Assembly (NCBI GenBank): GCA_944382835.1 | Contig: CALWNP010000002.1 | Location: forward strand, 1-64,000 | Reading direction: 5' to 3' | Source of the DNA: an uncultured Gemmiger sp. | GTDB lineage: Bacteria > Bacillota > Clostridia > Oscillospirales > Ruminococcaceae | DNA length: 64,000 nt | Shown: positions 17,408-24,688 of the stretch, one piece after another | Position numbering within the stretch: the first letter of the stretch is position 1 | How the letters are laid out: every line of letters starts with the position of its first letter | Position numbers and translations under genes: made by a program | The notes under the pieces: model-generated | What the model saw: only the letters and a program-made list of their open reading frames with translations | The model's database searches: none | Told to the model about the DNA's origin: nothing

Positions 17408-17620
17408 ATGGACCAAACACAGACCAACAAAAAGACCCCCGGAAAAGGGGGTCTCGGATGGAGGGTGCTGCCCGGCCTGATGGCGGCGCTGGTCTGCGGT
17501 GCCGTTTTGTGGGGCCGGTTCAGCGGGGTGGAGGATGCCCAAGCCATCTCCTCCACCCTGGTGGCCGCCGTGGTGCTGGCCCTGAGCCTGGTGCTGGCCC
17601 TGACCAGCAAACCCCGATAA
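17408..17620 (+). CDS. Small two-segment membrane protein, unknown function
   Basis: A 70-residue protein with a polar Lys-rich N-terminus and two hydrophobic segments (about 20-38 and 47-66). An AAAGGAAG site lies about ten bases before the ATG. It matches no family that I recognise. A strong hairpin (17433-17454) lies within its first codons. The gap before it (17279-17407) holds only a CCCCTAAAGGGG hairpin and no clear promoter. The gene is plausible but unproven. Confidence 0.5.
   Translation: MDQTQTNKKTPGKGGLGWRVLPGLMAALVCGAVLWGRFSGVEDAQAISSTLVAAVVLALSLVLALTSKPR
17433..17454 (-). terminator. Leftward terminator-like hairpin inside the small ORF
   Basis: AGACCCCC (17433-17440) and GGGGGTCT (17447-17454) form a perfect stem. 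Read leftward it is followed by TTTTTGTT, the form of a terminator. It could be a second stop for transcripts from the amylosucrase gene. Confidence 0.5.
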
Positions 17621-17651
17621 TTTTTTTGCCACAGATTTTGTCACAGACAAA

Positions 17652-17677
17652 GGGGCGCATCCTTCGGGATGCGCCCC
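17652..17677. terminator. Terminator with TTCG tetraloop
   Basis: GGGGCGCATCC (17652-17662), TTCG, GGATGCGCCCC (17667-17677). A very stable stem placed between convergent genes; it probably ends the leftward amylosucrase transcript and the rightward small gene. Confidence 0.8.
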
Positions 17678-17702
17678 CTTGCTGTTTTATAAGTAGGAAA
17701 AC

Positions 17703-20126
17703 TCAGACCTCTTCGGTGTGCAGGAACCAGGCGAAGCCGTAGGGATACAGCTCCACATCGTTCAGGTCCTCCCGATGGCCGCCGTACATCAGTTCATCGT
17801 AGGGGCCCTTCTCCCAGGAGGAGACATGGAGGAACTCGGGGCTGAAGTTGAAGAAGGCGATGAGCTTGTGGCCCTGGTACCAGCGGCCCACCCCCAGCAC
17901 ATGGCTGCTGCCGGTGTCGAAGGTCCAGACATCGGCCTGGGCGTCAAAGGCCTTTTCCTCGGCGCGGATGGTTTCCAGCCGGCGCAGCCCTTCAAACTGC
18001 TTGCCCTGGCGGGTGGTGGGGTCGTGGCGCAGGGCGGCCAGATCCCACTGGAACTTGCCGCGGTGGATGTAGCGGCTGTCGTCCCACTTTTCGGGGTCCT
18101 CGTGGTAGCTGTAATCGTTGAGCTGGCCGATCTCGTCGCCGCTGTACAGCACCGGGATGCCGCTCTGGACCAGCATCCAGGCGTGGAGCATCAGGTCACA
18201 GGAGATGGCCCGCTCCATCTTGAAGGGGTCCTGCTCAAATTCGGCGGCCTCCACCCCGCACAGCGAGGCGGTGGTGCCGCAGAGCCGGGCGTCGCCCAGC
18301 CGGGGGTCATCGTTGTAGAGCTCACCGCGGCTGTTGCTGCCCGGCCACTTGCCGGTAAACCAGTCGTTGAGGTACTTCTTGTGGGCCACCTCGTTGGTGC
18401 CGAACCGGGCGCCCAGCCAGGGGTAATCCAGGCCCCAGCCGATGTCGTCGTGGCAGCGCAGGTAGTTCAGGAAGAGGAAGTCCCGGGGCAGGGCGCAGAC
18501 GGTGTCCATCTGGTGGCGCAGCAGCGAGACATCCGCCGTGGCCAGCGAGTTCCAGGTGGTGGCCATGGTGGTGACGTTGTAGAGCATGTGGCATTCCGGC
18601 TTTTCGGGGGTGCCGAAGTAGGGCACCACCTTGGCGGGCTCCATGACCACCTCACCCAGCAGCAGGACGCTGGGGCAGACGATCTCACAGACCATCCGCA
18701 TCATCCGCACCAGGGTGTGGACCTGGGGCAGGTTGCGGCAGGAGGTGCCCAGCTGCTTCCAGATGTAGGGCACGGCGTCCAGACGGATGACATCGATGCC
18801 GCGGTTGGTCAGGTAGAGCAGGTTCTCGGTCATGTCGTTGAAGACCACCGGGTTGGCGTAGTTCAGATCCCACTGGTAGGGATAGAAGTTGGTCATGACC
18901 ACCTGTTTGCAGTCATCCAGCCAGGTGAAGCTGCCCGGCGCGGTGGTGGGGAAGACCTGGGGCACCGTCTTCTCGAACTCGTTGGGGATGTCCCAGTTGT
19001 CGTAGAAGAAGTAGCGTTCCCGGTAGCCGGGCTCTCCGGCCCGGGCCTTGCGGGCCCACTCGTGGTCCTCGCTGGTGTGGTTCATGACAAAGTCCAGGCA
19101 GAGGCTCATCCCCTTGGCCCGGCAGGCGTCGGCCAGATGTTCCAGGTCGTCCATGGTGCCCAGTTCCGGCTCCACGGTGCGGAAATCCGCCACCGCATAG
19201 CCGCCGTCGCTGCGGCCCTTGGGGCTCTGGAGCAGCGGCATCAGGTGCAGGTAGTTGACCCCGCACTCCTGGATGTAGGGCAGCTTTTCCTCCACCCCTT
19301 TGAGGGTGCCGGCAAAGGCGTTGGTGTACATCATCATGCCCAGCAGATCCTGGCGGCGATACCAGTTGGGGTTGGCCTCCCGGGCGGCATCCTGGGCGCG
19401 CAGGGCGGGCTTGCGGTCGGCCCAGGCCCGGCGCAGCATGCTGACACAGTAGTCAAAGGCCTGGGTGTCGCCGTGGTAGAGCTCGCAGTAGAGCCATTTC
19501 AGCTCGTCATAATGGCGGGCCAGACGGCGCTCGAAGGCGGCCTCGTCGGTCTCTGCCGTGGCCGCCGCCGAAGCCTCCTTCAGCGCTTCCTTCTTGGGAG
19601 CGGCTTTCAGCGCCTCCTTCTTGGGGGCCGCCTTCAGTTTCTCCGGCTGGGGGGCCGCCTTGAGGGCCTCTTTCTTGGGTGCGGCCTTCAGGGCCGGCTG
19701 TGCCTCGGTCTTGGCCGCTTCGGCCTTGGGCGCAGCCTCTTTGGCGGGTTCTGCCTTCACCGGTTCGACCTTGGGGGCTTCTGCCTTAGCCGGTTCCGCC
19801 TTCACGGGTTCAGCCTTGGGCGCTTCCGCCTTGACCGGCTCAGTCTTCACGGGCTCGGCCTTGGGCGCTTCTGCCTTGACCGGCTCGGCCTTCACAGGTT
19901 CCGCCTTGGGGGCTTCCGCCTTGACCGGCTCGGCCTTCACGAGCTCGGCCTTGGGAGCTTCCGCCTTGACCGGTTCGGTTTTCACGGGTTCCGCTTTGGG
20001 CGCTTCTGCCTTGACCGGCTCGGCCTTCACGGGTTCCGCTTTGGGGGCAGCGGCCGGCTTGGCAGCGGGTGCCGGCTTGGACGCCGACTTGCGGGCAGAG
20101 GCCTTCTTGTTCTTTTTGGCTTTCAT
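17703..20126 (-). CDS. Amylosucrase-like GH13 (subfamily 4) enzyme with repeat-rich N-terminus
   Basis: An 807-residue protein. Residues 195 to the end match amylosucrase-type GH13 enzymes, which transfer or release glucose from sucrose: DLNYANPVVFNDM, nucleophile Asp450 in IRLDAVPYIWKQLGT, acid/base Glu492 in LLGEVV, and Asp560 in RCHDDIGW. Residues 30-134 are seven tandem 15-residue repeats of the type AEPVKAEPVKAEAPK, followed by a KAAPKKEAL-type repeat (147-183). The first 29 residues are Lys/Ala-rich, resembling histone-H1-like tails; no signal peptide is seen. The ATG at 20126 follows AAGGAGG. The catalytic part is the normal family length, so the tail is an addition. Confidence 0.87.
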   Translation of the reverse strand: MKAKKNKKASARKSASKPAPAAKPAAAPKAEPVKAEPVKAEAPKAEPVKTEPVKAEAPKAELVKAEPVKAEAPKAEPVKAEPVKAEAPKAEPVKTEPVKAEAPKAEPVKAEPAKAEAPKVEPVKAEPAKEAAPKAEAAKTEAQPALKAAPKKEALKAAPQPEKLKAAPKKEALKAAPKKEALKEASAAATAETDEAAFERRLARHYDELKWLYCELYHGDTQAFDYCVSMLRRAWADRKPALRAQDAAREANPNWYRRQDLLGMMMYTNAFAGTLKGVEEKLPYIQECGVNYLHLMPLLQSPKGRSDGGYAVADFRTVEPELGTMDDLEHLADACRAKGMSLCLDFVMNHTSEDHEWARKARAGEPGYRERYFFYDNWDIPNEFEKTVPQVFPTTAPGSFTWLDDCKQVVMTNFYPYQWDLNYANPVVFNDMTENLLYLTNRGIDVIRLDAVPYIWKQLGTSCRNLPQVHTLVRMMRMVCEIVCPSVLLLGEVVMEPAKVVPYFGTPEKPECHMLYNVTTMATTWNSLATADVSLLRHQMDTVCALPRDFLFLNYLRCHDDIGWGLDYPWLGARFGTNEVAHKKYLNDWFTGKWPGSNSRGELYNDDPRLGDARLCGTTASLCGVEAAEFEQDPFKMERAISCDLMLHAWMLVQSGIPVLYSGDEIGQLNDYSYHEDPEKWDDSRYIHRGKFQWDLAALRHDPTTRQGKQFEGLRRLETIRAEEKAFDAQADVWTFDTGSSHVLGVGRWYQGHKLIAFFNFSPEFLHVSSWEKGPYDELMYGGHREDLNDVELYPYGFAWFLHTEEV
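19578..19688. repeat. Second repeat block in the amylosucrase N-terminus
   Basis: Encodes residues 147-183, four imperfect copies of a KAAPKKEAL-like unit. It links the 15-residue repeats to the catalytic domain. Confidence 0.7.
19725..20039. repeat. Seven tandem 45-base repeats (15-residue coding unit)
   Basis: In-frame minisatellite encoding residues 30-134 of the amylosucrase-like protein. Each copy reads about AEPVKAEPVKAEAPK, with T, L, A or V substitutions. Being a multiple of three, copy-number changes would alter tail length without a frameshift. Confidence 0.85.
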
Positions 20127-20402
20127 GGGGATTCCTCCTTCTGATTTCATCCGCCCTTTCCAAGACCGCATCCAGGGCGTCATCATTTCCTTCCAAGGTG
20201 CACCCCCGGCCCAAAGACGATCCGGCTGGGGAGAACCTGGCCTTTGTGAATCCGAATGGGGCCATCCGCCGGGCGGCAGGTGTTCCCGGTGGCGCGGACC
20301 ATCCCAAACCGCAGTCTCCCCTGCCCGGCGGGCGGGGACACTGCCAGCAGAACAGCGGGCGCCGCCCCTTGGCAGAGCGCCCCGGCCTTGTTCTGGTATC
20401 CC
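20127..20402 (-). other. Long leader of the amylosucrase-like gene
   Basis: About 270 bases lie between the proposed promoter and the start codon. The only structure noticed is a possible CTGCCA/TGGCAG pairing (20341-20346 with 20370-20375). No known riboswitch was recognised and no convincing ORF is present. Confidence 0.35.
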
Positions 20403-20431
20403 ATTATACTACATCTTTCCTAGTTTGTGTA
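20403..20431 (-). promoter_or_regulatory. Promoter of the amylosucrase-like gene
   Basis: On the minus strand TACACA (20426-20431), 17-base spacer, TATAAT (20403-20408). The region is clearly more AT-rich than the flanks. Confidence 0.6.
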
Positions 20432-20443
20432 TCTTTTAACACA
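20426..20443. promoter_or_regulatory. TGTGT-N8-ACACA inverted repeat over the -35
   Basis: Minus strand TGTGTTAAAAGATACACA. It resembles a Crp/Fnr site but has two extra central bases. The Crp/Fnr-type regulator gene is immediately upstream. Confidence 0.35.
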
Positions 20444-20506
20444 TTCCTCCACAAAATGGTATGTTTTTTCCCGTTTTGCCATGGGAAGGGCTGTTTTCCG
20501 CCCCTT

Positions 20507-21130
20507 TCAAGGGACCAGGCGGTAGCGGCCCCGGCCGGTCTTTTCCAGCTTTCCCTCGGCGCAGAGCTTTTTCACCACCCGCTGGAGCTGCCGCCGGCTG
20601 CAGTGCAGCCGCAGGGTGGCGGCCTCGATCCCCTCCAGGGTTTTTCCGGCGGCCACGGTGTCCAGATAGCGCAGCAGCCGCTCCTCCAGGGTGGCGGCGG
20701 TGGCGTCCACAAAGGCGAAGTACTGCAGCTTGTCGGCGTAGGCCCGCAGCAGCATCTGCAAAAACCGCACATCCGAGGCCAGCCGTTCCCGGTGGGGGGC
20801 GATGGGCAGGCAGAGGCAGGTCACGGCGGTGCGGGCCTCCACAAAGAAGGGGGTCTTGTCCCCGTGGACGAACTCCAGGTCCCCCAGCACCACCGGGCTG
20901 TGCTGCTGGTTCACCGGCACCATCCGCCCGTCCGACCGCACCCCGTAGACCCGGACGGTGCCCTGCACCACAAAGAGCAGCGCCCCCAGGGGGGCGTCGG
21001 GACCGGTGAGCTCCTCCCCCTTGTGAAAGCGGCAGAGATGAAAGGCCAGACCGCGGGTGTCGAAGCAGTCCTCCAGCTTGCCCCGGCGCAGCCAGGCGGC
21101 CACGGCGGCGGGGTCATAGATGCGTTCCAC
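20507..21130 (-). CDS. Crp/Fnr-family regulator (YeiL-like)
   Basis: A 207-residue regulator with an N-terminal cyclic-nucleotide-binding-type beta roll (GALLFVVQGTVRVYG) and a C-terminal winged helix-turn-helix (LHCSRRQLQRVVKKLCAEGKL). The frame is open upstream, but the first codon with a ribosome binding site (AAGGGGGG) is GTG at 21130. It diverges from a MATE pump gene, and a Crp-like palindrome lies between them. The effector is unknown. Arg residues typical of true cAMP pockets were not confirmed. Confidence 0.82.
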   Translation of the reverse strand: MERIYDPAAVAAWLRRGKLEDCFDTRGLAFHLCRFHKGEELTGPDAPLGALLFVVQGTVRVYGVRSDGRMVPVNQQHSPVVLGDLEFVHGDKTPFFVEARTAVTCLCLPIAPHRERLASDVRFLQMLLRAYADKLQYFAFVDATAATLEERLLRYLDTVAAGKTLEGIEAATLRLHCSRRQLQRVVKKLCAEGKLEKTGRGRYRLVP

Positions 21131-21163
21131 GGTGGATTTTCCCCCCTTGTTTTTTCTTTTTAT

Positions 21164-21179
21164 TGTGACATATGGCACA
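21164..21179. promoter_or_regulatory. Crp/Fnr-type palindrome in the divergent gap
   Basis: TGTGACATATGGCACA, symmetrical at 14 of 16 positions and close to the TGTGA-N6-TCACA consensus. It sits 33 bases before the regulator's GTG and 58 bases before the MATE start, well placed for control of both. Confidence 0.65.
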
Positions 21180-21237
21180 GAAAAAAGCAACCCGGGCTGG
21201 TAGGATGGCGGTGAACCCAAAGTGCGGAGGTAACAAT

Positions 21238-22569
21238 ATGGAAAACGATCTCTTCAACAGTCCCCGGGTGGGCCGAGCCTATCTGCAGCTGGCCATGCCG
21301 CTGGTGTTCAGCATGGTGGTTTCGCTGATCTACAACCTGGCCGACACCTTTTTTGTGGCCCAGACCAACAACACCGCCCTGGTGGCGGGGGTTTCGCTGG
21401 CCACGCCGCTCTTCACCCTGCTGATGGCGGTGGGCAACATCTTTGCCCAGGGCGGCAGCTCGCTGATCTCCCGTTATCTGGGCCAGCAGGACCGCCAGGC
21501 GGTGCGGCGGATCAGCTGCTTCTGCTTTTACACCACCATCCTGGTGGGTGTGGTCATCGGGGTGGTCATGCTGCTCTTCCGGCGGCCCATCCTGGGGGTG
21601 CTGGGGGCCGATGACCAGACCTTCCCCCACGCCTCGGCCTACTATTTCTATCTGGCCCTGGGTGCGCCCATCCTGATCCTCTCCTTCATCCACTCCAACC
21701 TGCTGCGGTCGGAGGGGATGTCCCGCCAGTCCATGATCGGCACCATCCTGGGCGCGGTGATCAACATTGTGCTGGACCCCATCTTCATCTCCGGCCTGGG
21801 TCTGGGGGCGGCGGGGGCGGCCATCGCCACCATCATCGGGTATCTGGGCTCCGACCTCTACTTTCTGGCGGTGGTGCTCCGCCGCAGCAAGGTGCTGTCG
21901 GTGCTGCCCGCCGAGTACGGGGCCAGTCCCCGGCAGGTGGTGCAGATCCTGACGGTGGGCATCCCCGCCGCCATCGTCAACCTGATGCAGAGCGCCAGCA
22001 TGGTGCTGACCAACCAGTTCCTGCTGCCCTACGGCAACGACAAGATCGCCGCCATGGGCATTGTGCTCAAGGTCAGCATGATTGTGCTGCTGCTCCTCAC
22101 CGGCCTGTCCTTCGGCGGCCAGCCCCTTTTCGGCTACTACTACGGCGCCGATGACCGGGCACGGTTTGCCCGGCTGCTCCACTTCTGCATCCGGTTCATC
22201 AGTGTGGTGGCGCTGGTACTGTCGGCGCTGGTGTTTGCCGGGGCAGGGCTGCTGCTGCGCTGCTTTATGAACAACGACGCCATTGTGGAGGCCGGCACCG
22301 TCATGCTGCGCTGCCAGGTGGCCACCATGATCTTTGTGGGCTTTGTGCTGCTCATGACCATCGTCTTCCAGTCCATGGGCAAGGCCGGGGCCTCCTTCCT
22401 CCTCTCCATCAGCCGGCAGGGGGTGCTGTTTGTGGCGGTGCTGCTGGTGGGCTACCGGCTGGCGGGCTATCCCGGCATCCTGCTGGCCCAGGCCGGGGCG
22501 GATCTGCTGACCATGGTGGTGGCCCTCTTCCTCTTTGTGCGGGTGCTGCGCCGCAACGGTTATACCTAA
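21238..22569 (+). CDS. MATE-family efflux pump
   Basis: A 443-residue multidrug and toxic compound extrusion protein, with about 12 membrane segments in two similar halves. The typical opening PLVFSMVVSLIYNLADTFFVAQ and the family blocks in the second half are present. The ATG at 21238 follows GGAGG; the open frame begins earlier within the control region. Its stop codon overlaps the stop of the convergent LysR gene. It exports an unknown cationic or amphipathic compound using Na+ or H+. Confidence 0.92.
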   Translation: MENDLFNSPRVGRAYLQLAMPLVFSMVVSLIYNLADTFFVAQTNNTALVAGVSLATPLFTLLMAVGNIFAQGGSSLISRYLGQQDRQAVRRISCFCFYTTILVGVVIGVVMLLFRRPILGVLGADDQTFPHASAYYFYLALGAPILILSFIHSNLLRSEGMSRQSMIGTILGAVINIVLDPIFISGLGLGAAGAAIATIIGYLGSDLYFLAVVLRRSKVLSVLPAEYGASPRQVVQILTVGIPAAIVNLMQSASMVLTNQFLLPYGNDKIAAMGIVLKVSMIVLLLLTGLSFGGQPLFGYYYGADDRARFARLLHFCIRFISVVALVLSALVFAGAGLLLRCFMNNDAIVEAGTVMLRCQVATMIFVGFVLLMTIVFQSMGKAGASFLLSISRQGVLFVAVLLVGYRLAGYPGILLAQAGADLLTMVVALFLFVRVLRRNGYT

Positions 22570-23447
22570 GTCTGTGCCAGGTCCTTTTTCAGCGCCTCCA
22601 GCAGCCGCTGGGCGATGGGAGAAAGGACCTGGTATTTTTTCCAGATCACATACATCCGGGTTTCCAGCACCGGGTCCAGGGGGCGGAAGCAGAGATCGCT
22701 GCCGGGGCCGGTGTCCACCAGATGGTCAAAGGTCAGCAGATACCCCAGCCCCTCCCGCACAAAGACCGAACCGTTGTAGGCCAGGTTGACGGTGCCCGAG
22801 AGGTTGAGGGTGTCGGCCAGCTCCCCGCACCAGCGGGGGATGTCCCACCGCATGCCCTGGGCGGAGCAGATCAGCTGCAGCCCGGCCAGGTCCTCCACCC
22901 GGATGGCGGTCTTGCGGGCCAGGGGGTCCTCCCGCCGCAGGACCAGCCCCCAGGTGTCGGCCTCGGGGATGGCCAGGGAGTTGTAGCGGTCCAGGTTGGG
23001 CGGCTGTACAATCACCGCAAAGTCGATGAGCCCCCGGTCCAGCCGCTCGGTGACCTGTTCGGTGTTGCCGCTGGTCAGGTGGTAGCGGAAGAGGGGGTGC
23101 CGGGTGCGGAAGCGGCGGATGGTCCGGGCCAGATACTGGATCTGGTAGGACTCGGCGCAACCGATCCGCACCTCGCCCCCGGCCAGCTCGTCCAGGGCGC
23201 GGAAATCCGCCTCGGTGCGCTCGGCCATCTCCAGCAGGTCCTCCGCCCGCCGGCGGAGGAAGGCCCCCTCCTCGGTGAGGCTCAGCCCGGCGCTGGTGCG
23301 CCGGAAGAGCTTTTTGCCCAGCTCGGCCTCCAGCTCCTTCATCTGTTTGGAGAGGGTGGGCTGGGACAGATGCAGGGCCTGGGCGGCCCGGGTCATGTTG
23401 CCGCTGCGGGCAATCTCCACAAAGGAGCGCAGGGTATGCAGTTCCAT
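22566..23447 (-). CDS. LysR-family transcriptional regulator
   Basis: A 293-residue LysR-type regulator with an N-terminal helix-turn-helix (TRAAQALHLSQPTLSKQMKELE) and a periplasmic-binding-like effector domain. The ATG follows AAGGAGG. It diverges from the alpha/beta hydrolase gene at 23618, the classic arrangement for a LysR activator and its target, and the gap contains a perfect inverted repeat of the LysR type. The effector is unknown. Confidence 0.92.
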   Translation of the reverse strand: MELHTLRSFVEIARSGNMTRAAQALHLSQPTLSKQMKELEAELGKKLFRRTSAGLSLTEEGAFLRRRAEDLLEMAERTEADFRALDELAGGEVRIGCAESYQIQYLARTIRRFRTRHPLFRYHLTSGNTEQVTERLDRGLIDFAVIVQPPNLDRYNSLAIPEADTWGLVLRREDPLARKTAIRVEDLAGLQLICSAQGMRWDIPRWCGELADTLNLSGTVNLAYNGSVFVREGLGYLLTFDHLVDTGPGSDLCFRPLDPVLETRMYVIWKKYQVLSPIAQRLLEALKKDLAQT

Positions 23448-23488
23448 CGTCTTCCTCCTTTCTTATATATGTAAGTATACCAGGGCGA

Positions 23489-23509
23489 ATTATTCCAGAC
23501 AAGAATAAT
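23489..23509. promoter_or_regulatory. LysR-box inverted repeat ATTATTC-N7-GAATAAT
   Basis: Perfect 7-base arms containing the T-N11-A core expected of LysR sites. It lies 42 bases upstream of the LysR ATG and just upstream of the hydrolase promoter. Confidence 0.7.
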
Positions 23510-23529
23510 ACAATATGAATCATTGCTAT

Positions 23530-23558
23530 TAGACATTTCATCGCCCCCGCTTTATACT
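23530..23558 (+). promoter_or_regulatory. Promoter of the alpha/beta hydrolase gene
   Basis: TAGACA (23530-23535), 17-base spacer, TATACT (23553-23558), about 20 bases downstream of the LysR box. Confidence 0.6.
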
Positions 23559-23617
23559 GAAAGAAACCCGGGGCCTGTCCCCGCAAACCCTGAACCGCAG
23601 AAAGGACGGCAGACGCG

Positions 23618-24610
23618 ATGGAAACACTTTCTCTGACCCAGGCATGGGACAAAACCTTTCCCCAAAGTGACAAGGTGGAGCACAGCAAGGTTGTGTTCCA
23701 CAACCGCTACGGGATTTCGCTGGCGGCGGACCTCTACCGTCCCCGGGGCGCCGGGGGCAAGCTGGCGGCGCTGGCGGTCTGCGGCCCCTTCGGGGCGGTG
23801 AAGGAGCAGGCCTCCGGCCTCTACGCCCAGACCATGGCGGAGCAGGGCTTTCTGACCCTGGCCTTTGACCCCTCCTTTACCGGGGAGAGCGGCGGCCAGC
23901 CCCGGTACATGGCCTCCCCCGACATCAACACCGAGGACTTCCAGGCGGCGGTGGACTACCTCTCGCTGCGAGAGGATGTGGACCCCGACAAAATCGGCAT
24001 CATCGGCATCTGCGGCTGGGGCGGTCTGGCGCTGAACACCGCCGCTCTGGACACCCGGGTCAAGGCCACGGTGGTCTCCACCATGTACGACATGAGCCGG
24101 ATCAACGCCAAGGGATATTTTGACGCCGAGGACAGCGAGCCCGCCCGCTACGAAAAGCGCAAGGCGCTGAACGCCCAGCGCACCCTGGACTACAAAAACG
24201 GCAGCTACGCCCTGGGCGGCGGGGTGGTGGACCCCCTGCCCGAGGACGCCCCCTTCTTTGTGAAGGACTACTACGACTACTATAAGACCCCGCGGGGCTA
24301 CCATCCCCGGTCCCTCAACTCCAACAATGGCTGGAACGTCATCGGCTGCATGTCTTTTCTCAACCAGCCCATCCTGCAGTACAGCAACGAGATCCGCAGC
24401 GCGGTGCTGGTGATCCACGGCGAGAAGGCTCACTCCTGCTACATGGGCAAGGATGCCTTTGCCGCCATGATGCAGGGCAACCCCTGCCCCGACAACAAGG
24501 AGCTGCTGCTGATCCCCGACGCGGTCCACACCGACCTCTACGACGGGGGCGGCAAAAATGCCATCCCCTTTGACAAGCTGGCCCAATTCTTCCGGCGCTA
24601 TCTGGGCTGA
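23618..24610 (+). CDS. Alpha/beta hydrolase, dienelactone-hydrolase-like, Cys nucleophile
   Basis: A 330-residue alpha/beta hydrolase. The nucleophile elbow is GICGWGG with Cys132 in place of Ser, as in dienelactone hydrolases and YcjY-type relatives. The later VIHGEKAHS block and DAVHTDLYD carry the probable acid and His residues. There is no signal peptide. It is transcribed alone, divergent from the LysR gene, and ends at a strong bidirectional terminator. The natural substrate is unknown. Confidence 0.85.
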   Translation: METLSLTQAWDKTFPQSDKVEHSKVVFHNRYGISLAADLYRPRGAGGKLAALAVCGPFGAVKEQASGLYAQTMAEQGFLTLAFDPSFTGESGGQPRYMASPDINTEDFQAAVDYLSLREDVDPDKIGIIGICGWGGLALNTAALDTRVKATVVSTMYDMSRINAKGYFDAEDSEPARYEKRKALNAQRTLDYKNGSYALGGGVVDPLPEDAPFFVKDYYDYYKTPRGYHPRSLNSNNGWNVIGCMSFLNQPILQYSNEIRSAVLVIHGEKAHSCYMGKDAFAAMMQGNPCPDNKELLLIPDAVHTDLYDGGGKNAIPFDKLAQFFRRYLG

Positions 24611-24625
24611 TTTCCCACAAAAGAT

Positions 24626-24676
24626 AAAACCCCGGCCCCTTCCGTCTGCCAAGGACGGAGGGGGCCGGGGCTTTTT
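24626..24676. terminator. Strong bidirectional terminator
   Basis: A stem of about 17 base pairs (24630-24646 with 24654-24670) flanked by AAAA on the left and TTTTT (24672-24676) on the right. It serves both the convergent hydrolase and LacI genes. Confidence 0.9.
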
Positions 24677-24688
24677 GTGATGTTGGGC

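Noticed and set aside
19725-20039. Possible CRISPR array because of regular 45-base repetition
   Set aside because: The repeats are contiguous, in frame and without unique spacers; they code for a low-complexity tail.
17718-20439. Plus-strand frames opposite the amylosucrase-like gene with Gly/Leu/Phe or Ala/Ser/Gly repeats
   Set aside because: The repeats are only the reverse reading of the AEPVK repeat tract; the minus-strand frame contains the full GH13 catalytic set.
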